The notes under the pieces: generated by a model
Seen by the model: only the letters and a program-made list of their open reading frames with translations
What the model was told of the DNA's origin: nothing
The model's database searches: none
Source: Nitrososphaerales archaeon TH5895
Lineage (GTDB): Archaea > Thermoproteota > Nitrososphaeria > Nitrososphaerales > Nitrososphaeraceae
NCBI GenBank assembly: GCA_014523695.1
Contig: JAATVS010000519.1
Location: 1-15,981, forward strand
Length of the DNA stretch: 15,981 nucleotides
Reading direction: 5' to 3'
Part shown: in pieces, positions 13,443-15,981 of the stretch
Layout of the letters: every line of letters begins with the position of its first letter
Position numbering within the stretch: the first letter of the stretch is position 1
Made by a program: the position numbers and the translations under genes

Positions 13443-14924
13443 TCAGCAGGCATCCCTAGCAGCTCTTACAGCTTCAGATGTGTCTGCTAATCCAGCACCC
13501 GTAGCAAGATCAGGACCTACTCTCGCAGAATGTCCTCCAGTTCTAGGAGAACATTTGCCTGATGTCACGTCCCTGGCAGTTCTCTTTAGTATATCACGTA
13601 TTTTAGGAGGTTTTATGTTTGGACACGCTTGCTTAATCAATGCACATATCCCTGCCAACTGGGGTGCAGCAGCTGACGTGCCACTAAAGGCTGCCCACCC
13701 ATCAGTCTTAGTTGTTTCATCTCCATTAGGATATGCTGTACCTGTTGAAAGCTCGCTATCAATCTCATCCTTGGGTTCAACAGGCAACATCAAATAGATT
13801 GCTTTCGGCGGAAGACCAACAAGCCCGCTTACATCTGGGACACTACGGTTTCGATACATTCTGCTAGCGAAACCACTAGCGTACTGGGTGGCTTCCAGTT
13901 TGCGTCCATCCTTGTGCATGTAGACTCCTCCAGCAGAGATTACGTCAGGATGCATTCCGGGAAAACCAAAGTGTCCATTGCCTGCTGAAAAAACAACGGC
14001 TATCCCCTGTCTTACCGCATTGGCTATGGCTGCTTCCAATGGTCTCAAAGATGAAGGAAGAGGAGGAGGGAGTTGTGCCCGTCCATCGTCTGCGACTAAA
14101 TCCATTCCCCAACTGCAAGAAATTACGTCCGGCCTAAGAGAAACCGCAGCATTAAAGTCAGCAGTTGAATTCACAGGGCTCATCTTAACCATCGTAAATT
14201 CAGCGTCCGGCGCAATAGCGAAAATGTTGGCCGATTCGCCAGTACCATGGCCTGATTCATCATGTTCGGGTTCAGTGGCTCCAGGACTTAACACGACAGG
14301 ATTAGCCCGATATCCTCGCTCAACAAAATAGGGATGGCGGTACCAACCAGTGTCTACCATTGCTACTTTGATACCTCGTCCAGTAAATCCTGCCCTATGC
14401 GCAAGCTCAGCTTTCATCGCAACAGCAACTTCTGGTGGATCCAAATTCCAATACGATGAATTAGATGGTGGTAAGTAGGAAGACATAAAGTAGACTTTCC
14501 TATTTATTGCGCCACCCTCCAACAATTCATCCAATTCGCTTTTGGATGTGTCAATTAAGCCTTCTATGGTTGTGTCGGTAGTATCAATAACAGTTGTTGT
14601 CGATACTTTCCCCAAATGTTTAATTGTAGGCTTCTGAACCGTAGTTAATTTAGTCTTGAAAACAGCTTCATAAAGTTTGGGAGGACCGGCAATATTGATT
14701 GTTATATAATTTGTGGAGAGGACTTCAAAACCAATCTCTCGCAACCGCTTCATAGTTGAGTGGACCACCAGCGGCTCAGAGACAAACTTCTCTACCGTCT
14801 GGCTGGTAATTTCTACATTTGCATCAAATAATGATTCTCCTAAGGGAGAGATAGGGGACACTTCTGAATATACTTTATCTGGTAACGCTGTCTTGGATCC
14901 TCTACGCACACGCTTCCGTCTCAT
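13443..14924 (-). CDS. subtilisin-fold (S8) serine protease with kumamolisin-like propeptide
   Basis: A 493-residue protein from the ATG at 14924. Catalytic residues are all present: Asp191 (VAMVDTGW), His226 (DESGHGTGES), oxyanion Asn316 (FSAGNGHFG) and Ser417 (FSGTSAAAPQ). The SGTSAAAP box and the H-G-T box are those of S8 subtilases. The N-terminal 160 residues are a prodomain: the segment at about 58-93 (RLREIGFEV ... INIAGPPKLYEAVFKTKL) has the pattern of the S53/pro-kumamolisin activation domain, which folds against the active site and is removed on maturation. The start MRRKRVRRGS is very basic with no hydrophobic signal, so the route out of the cell, if any, is unclear. The frame extends to a TTG at 14945, but TTTATATTT lies right there and fits as the TATA box for a leaderless ATG at 14924. 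GC content seems higher than in neighbours. It is divergent from a lone propeptide-like gene. Confidence 0.93.
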   Translation of the reverse strand: MRRKRVRRGSKTALPDKVYSEVSPISPLGESLFDANVEITSQTVEKFVSEPLVVHSTMKRLREIGFEVLSTNYITINIAGPPKLYEAVFKTKLTTVQKPTIKHLGKVSTTTVIDTTDTTIEGLIDTSKSELDELLEGGAINRKVYFMSSYLPPSNSSYWNLDPPEVAVAMKAELAHRAGFTGRGIKVAMVDTGWYRHPYFVERGYRANPVVLSPGATEPEHDESGHGTGESANIFAIAPDAEFTMVKMSPVNSTADFNAAVSLRPDVISCSWGMDLVADDGRAQLPPPLPSSLRPLEAAIANAVRQGIAVVFSAGNGHFGFPGMHPDVISAGGVYMHKDGRKLEATQYASGFASRMYRNRSVPDVSGLVGLPPKAIYLMLPVEPKDEIDSELSTGTAYPNGDETTKTDGWAAFSGTSAAAPQLAGICALIKQACPNIKPPKIRDILKRTARDVTSGKCSPRTGGHSARVGPDLATGAGLADTSEAVRAARDAC

Positions 14925-14942
14925 TCTGTTTCTTTCATAGGT

Positions 14943-14956
14943 CAAATATAAAAGTC
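14943..14956 (-). promoter_or_regulatory. TATA box deciding the S8 protease start
   Basis: The minus strand reads ACTTTTATATTTGA. Its centre is about 26 bases before the ATG at 14924, ideal for a leaderless archaeal transcript, and it overlaps the TTG at 14945, arguing against that start. Confidence 0.6.
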
Positions 14957-15360
14957 TTATCCATTATTTTGTCAATACTTCCTATAATATAGTTATAGGT
15001 GTCTTAAGCTATATTGAGATCTATAAAGATGTGTTTTTCAAGAAAGAAAATGTGAGGTCATTCGTTTATCCACAATATCATACCAGCAGATGGATTTCTT
15101 GCGAAATCTGATAATATACATTGAAAGAGAAATAGCTAAATTCAGAATGCAAAATAGATTAATTGTAGCGGGAATGCAACTCGCGTGTTGAAATCATTTC
15201 TACAAAGATTAGTCGGCCGTGCTAATTGAATTTGAGATTAACGATTCCTGGAATTCAGTAGCCATACGGTGTGTGTACCGAGAATGCAATTTATCATCGT
15301 TCCAAGAATCCTGGTTTAACCTAGATTCACTACATATGTCGCCTTGAAAATCTAATAAGT
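14957..15360. other. divergent intergenic region
   Basis: About 400 bases between the S8 protease and the propeptide-like gene. No ORF is convincing. A 7-bp inverted repeat AATATAG/CTATATT lies at 14986-14992 and 15009-15015, about 60-90 bases before the protease start. A weak TATA-like CTACATATG at about 15330-15338 precedes the plus-strand gene by 25-30 bases. Confidence 0.5.
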
Positions 15361-15762
15361 ATGAACGGTAAAATAAAACACTTAGATATGGGATCTGCAA
15401 CTTCATCGATTTCCGCTGAGGTTATATTGAAAGCACGTGAAGACCGATCTATGGATAGCAATGAGACTCCACTTACGTCTCAGAATATCGAAAATTATCG
15501 ACCCTCTAAGAAGCATATCGATGATACGGTAGGCCGTCTAAAGAAATTGGGATTTGAAGTTTTCCCCAGCGATTTCACTTTGACAATCGTTGGCAAAAAA
15601 TCACTATTTGAAAAAGTGTTTAAGATAAAGTTGGCTGTAGACGAAGATGAACGTAACAAGAGAATTAATCTCCGTGCGGACAAAGAAATTACAATTCCTC
15701 CTACGCTCTCTGACGTTGTAGAGAAAGTTGTTTTCACACCTCAACCCCAGTTCTTCACATAG
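15361..15762 (+). CDS. stand-alone protease-propeptide-like protein
   Basis: A 133-residue protein from the ATG at 15361. Residues about 57-91 (RLKKLGFEVFPSDFTLTIVG, then KKSLFEKVFKIKL) match the prodomain of the adjacent S8 protease: by eye about 15 of 35 positions are identical, including GFEV, the Gly before the next helix, and the L-E-VF-K-KL pattern. This is the pattern of the pro-kumamolisin (S53) activation domain, a ferredoxin-like fold that inhibits and helps fold the protease. The rest is a polar N-terminus (1-50) and a C-terminal strand (VVEKVVFTPQPQFF) that parallels the prodomain end of the protease. No catalytic domain follows: the frame stops at 15762 and no protease motif appears before the tandem repeat. 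It has no signal peptide. It may be a trans-acting inhibitor or chaperone, or the leftover of a truncated protease gene. Confidence 0.75.
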   Translation: MNGKIKHLDMGSATSSISAEVILKAREDRSMDSNETPLTSQNIENYRPSKKHIDDTVGRLKKLGFEVFPSDFTLTIVGKKSLFEKVFKIKLAVDEDERNKRINLRADKEITIPPTLSDVVEKVVFTPQPQFFT

Positions 15763-15849
15763 TTAGGAAAATCCTGTTACTATCTTTGGCCATCACGAAG
15801 TAGACCCAGGTAATAGATATGATTCAATAGCTCCTATTTCAAGGTTGCA

Positions 15850-15981
15850 ATGACGATTCTAGATGATGACGATTCTAGATGATGACGATTCTAGATGATG
15901 ACGATTCTAGATGATGACGATTCTAGATGATGACGATTCTAGATGATGACGATTCTAGATGATGACGATTCTAGATGATGA
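15850..15981. repeat. 16-bp tandem repeat (minisatellite), at least 8 copies
   Basis: The unit ATGACGATTCTAGATG repeats without any change from 15850 to the end of the window, about 8.25 copies. The period is not a multiple of three and the frames hit TGA quickly (MTILDDDDSR then stop), so it is not a coding repeat. Each unit contains the 6-bp palindrome TCTAGA. It reaches the right edge, so the total length is unknown. Confidence 0.97.

Noticed and set aside
13480..14940. Plus-strand ORFs antisense to the S8 protease (105, 117 and 75 codons)
   Set aside because: They are shadows of the higher-GC protease gene.
15209..15406. Minus-strand 65-codon ORF in the divergent region
   Set aside because: It overlaps the start of the propeptide-like gene, which has family similarity; no support of its own.
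15495..15737. Minus-strand 80-codon ORF
   Set aside because: Antisense to the propeptide-like gene with low-complexity Ser-rich translation.
15850..15981. CRISPR array
   Set aside because: The 16-bp units are contiguous and identical with no unique spacers.

Overview
The window looks like a stretch of accessory DNA from an AT-rich archaeon, most likely a soil ammonia-oxidising thaumarchaeote of the Nitrososphaera/Nitrosocosmicus type. This is inference. It rests on archaeal TATA-like boxes about 25-40 bases before several starts with no Shine-Dalgarno sequences, frequent TTG starts, poly-T terminators, YVTN-type beta-propeller repeats, an Asp-box (BNR) fragment, and a secreted protein with 'EVLDESGNCVP'-type cysteine repeats. 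No rRNA, tRNA, CRISPR array, transposase or integrase gene was found. Only about 60% of the window is convincingly coding, and several genes are broken or partial.

Layout. 1-461 (minus) is the N-terminal part of a secreted repeat protein that runs off the left edge; it holds 42-bp and 48-bp in-frame tandem repeats. 1029-1830 (minus) has two small unknown proteins, one a coiled coil. 2063-2619 (minus) is a YVTN-propeller gene broken by a one-base frameshift. 2822-3733 (minus) is an orphan protein of about 300 residues with two GKW motifs; a long hairpin lies upstream of its promoter. 4344-5339 (plus) is a trypsin/V8-like serine protease with an intact triad. 5660-6130 and 6868-7323 (plus) are small membrane-targeted proteins; the second is a short Asp-box protein followed by the decayed C-terminal end of a paralogue. 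7851-9344 (minus) is a patatin-like phospholipase. 9798-10700 (minus) is a membrane protein with a large external domain. 11609-12727 (plus) is an endonuclease/exonuclease/phosphatase-fold hydrolase. 13443-14924 (minus) is a subtilisin-fold (S8) protease with a kumamolisin-like propeptide. Divergent from it, 15361-15762 (plus) encodes a lone propeptide-like protein. A 16-bp tandem repeat fills 15850-15981 and runs to the right edge.

The genes do not form one operon: orientations alternate and most seem to have their own promoter. The common theme is hydrolases (two serine proteases, a lipase, a phosphoesterase/nuclease), all with catalytic residues intact and none with a clear signal peptide, mixed with secreted or membrane proteins and decaying genes. 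The most interesting unit is the S8 protease next to a separate gene for a propeptide-like domain, a possible protease-inhibitor or protease-chaperone pair. Tandem repeats at both ends suggest the window may be a contig that broke at repeats.
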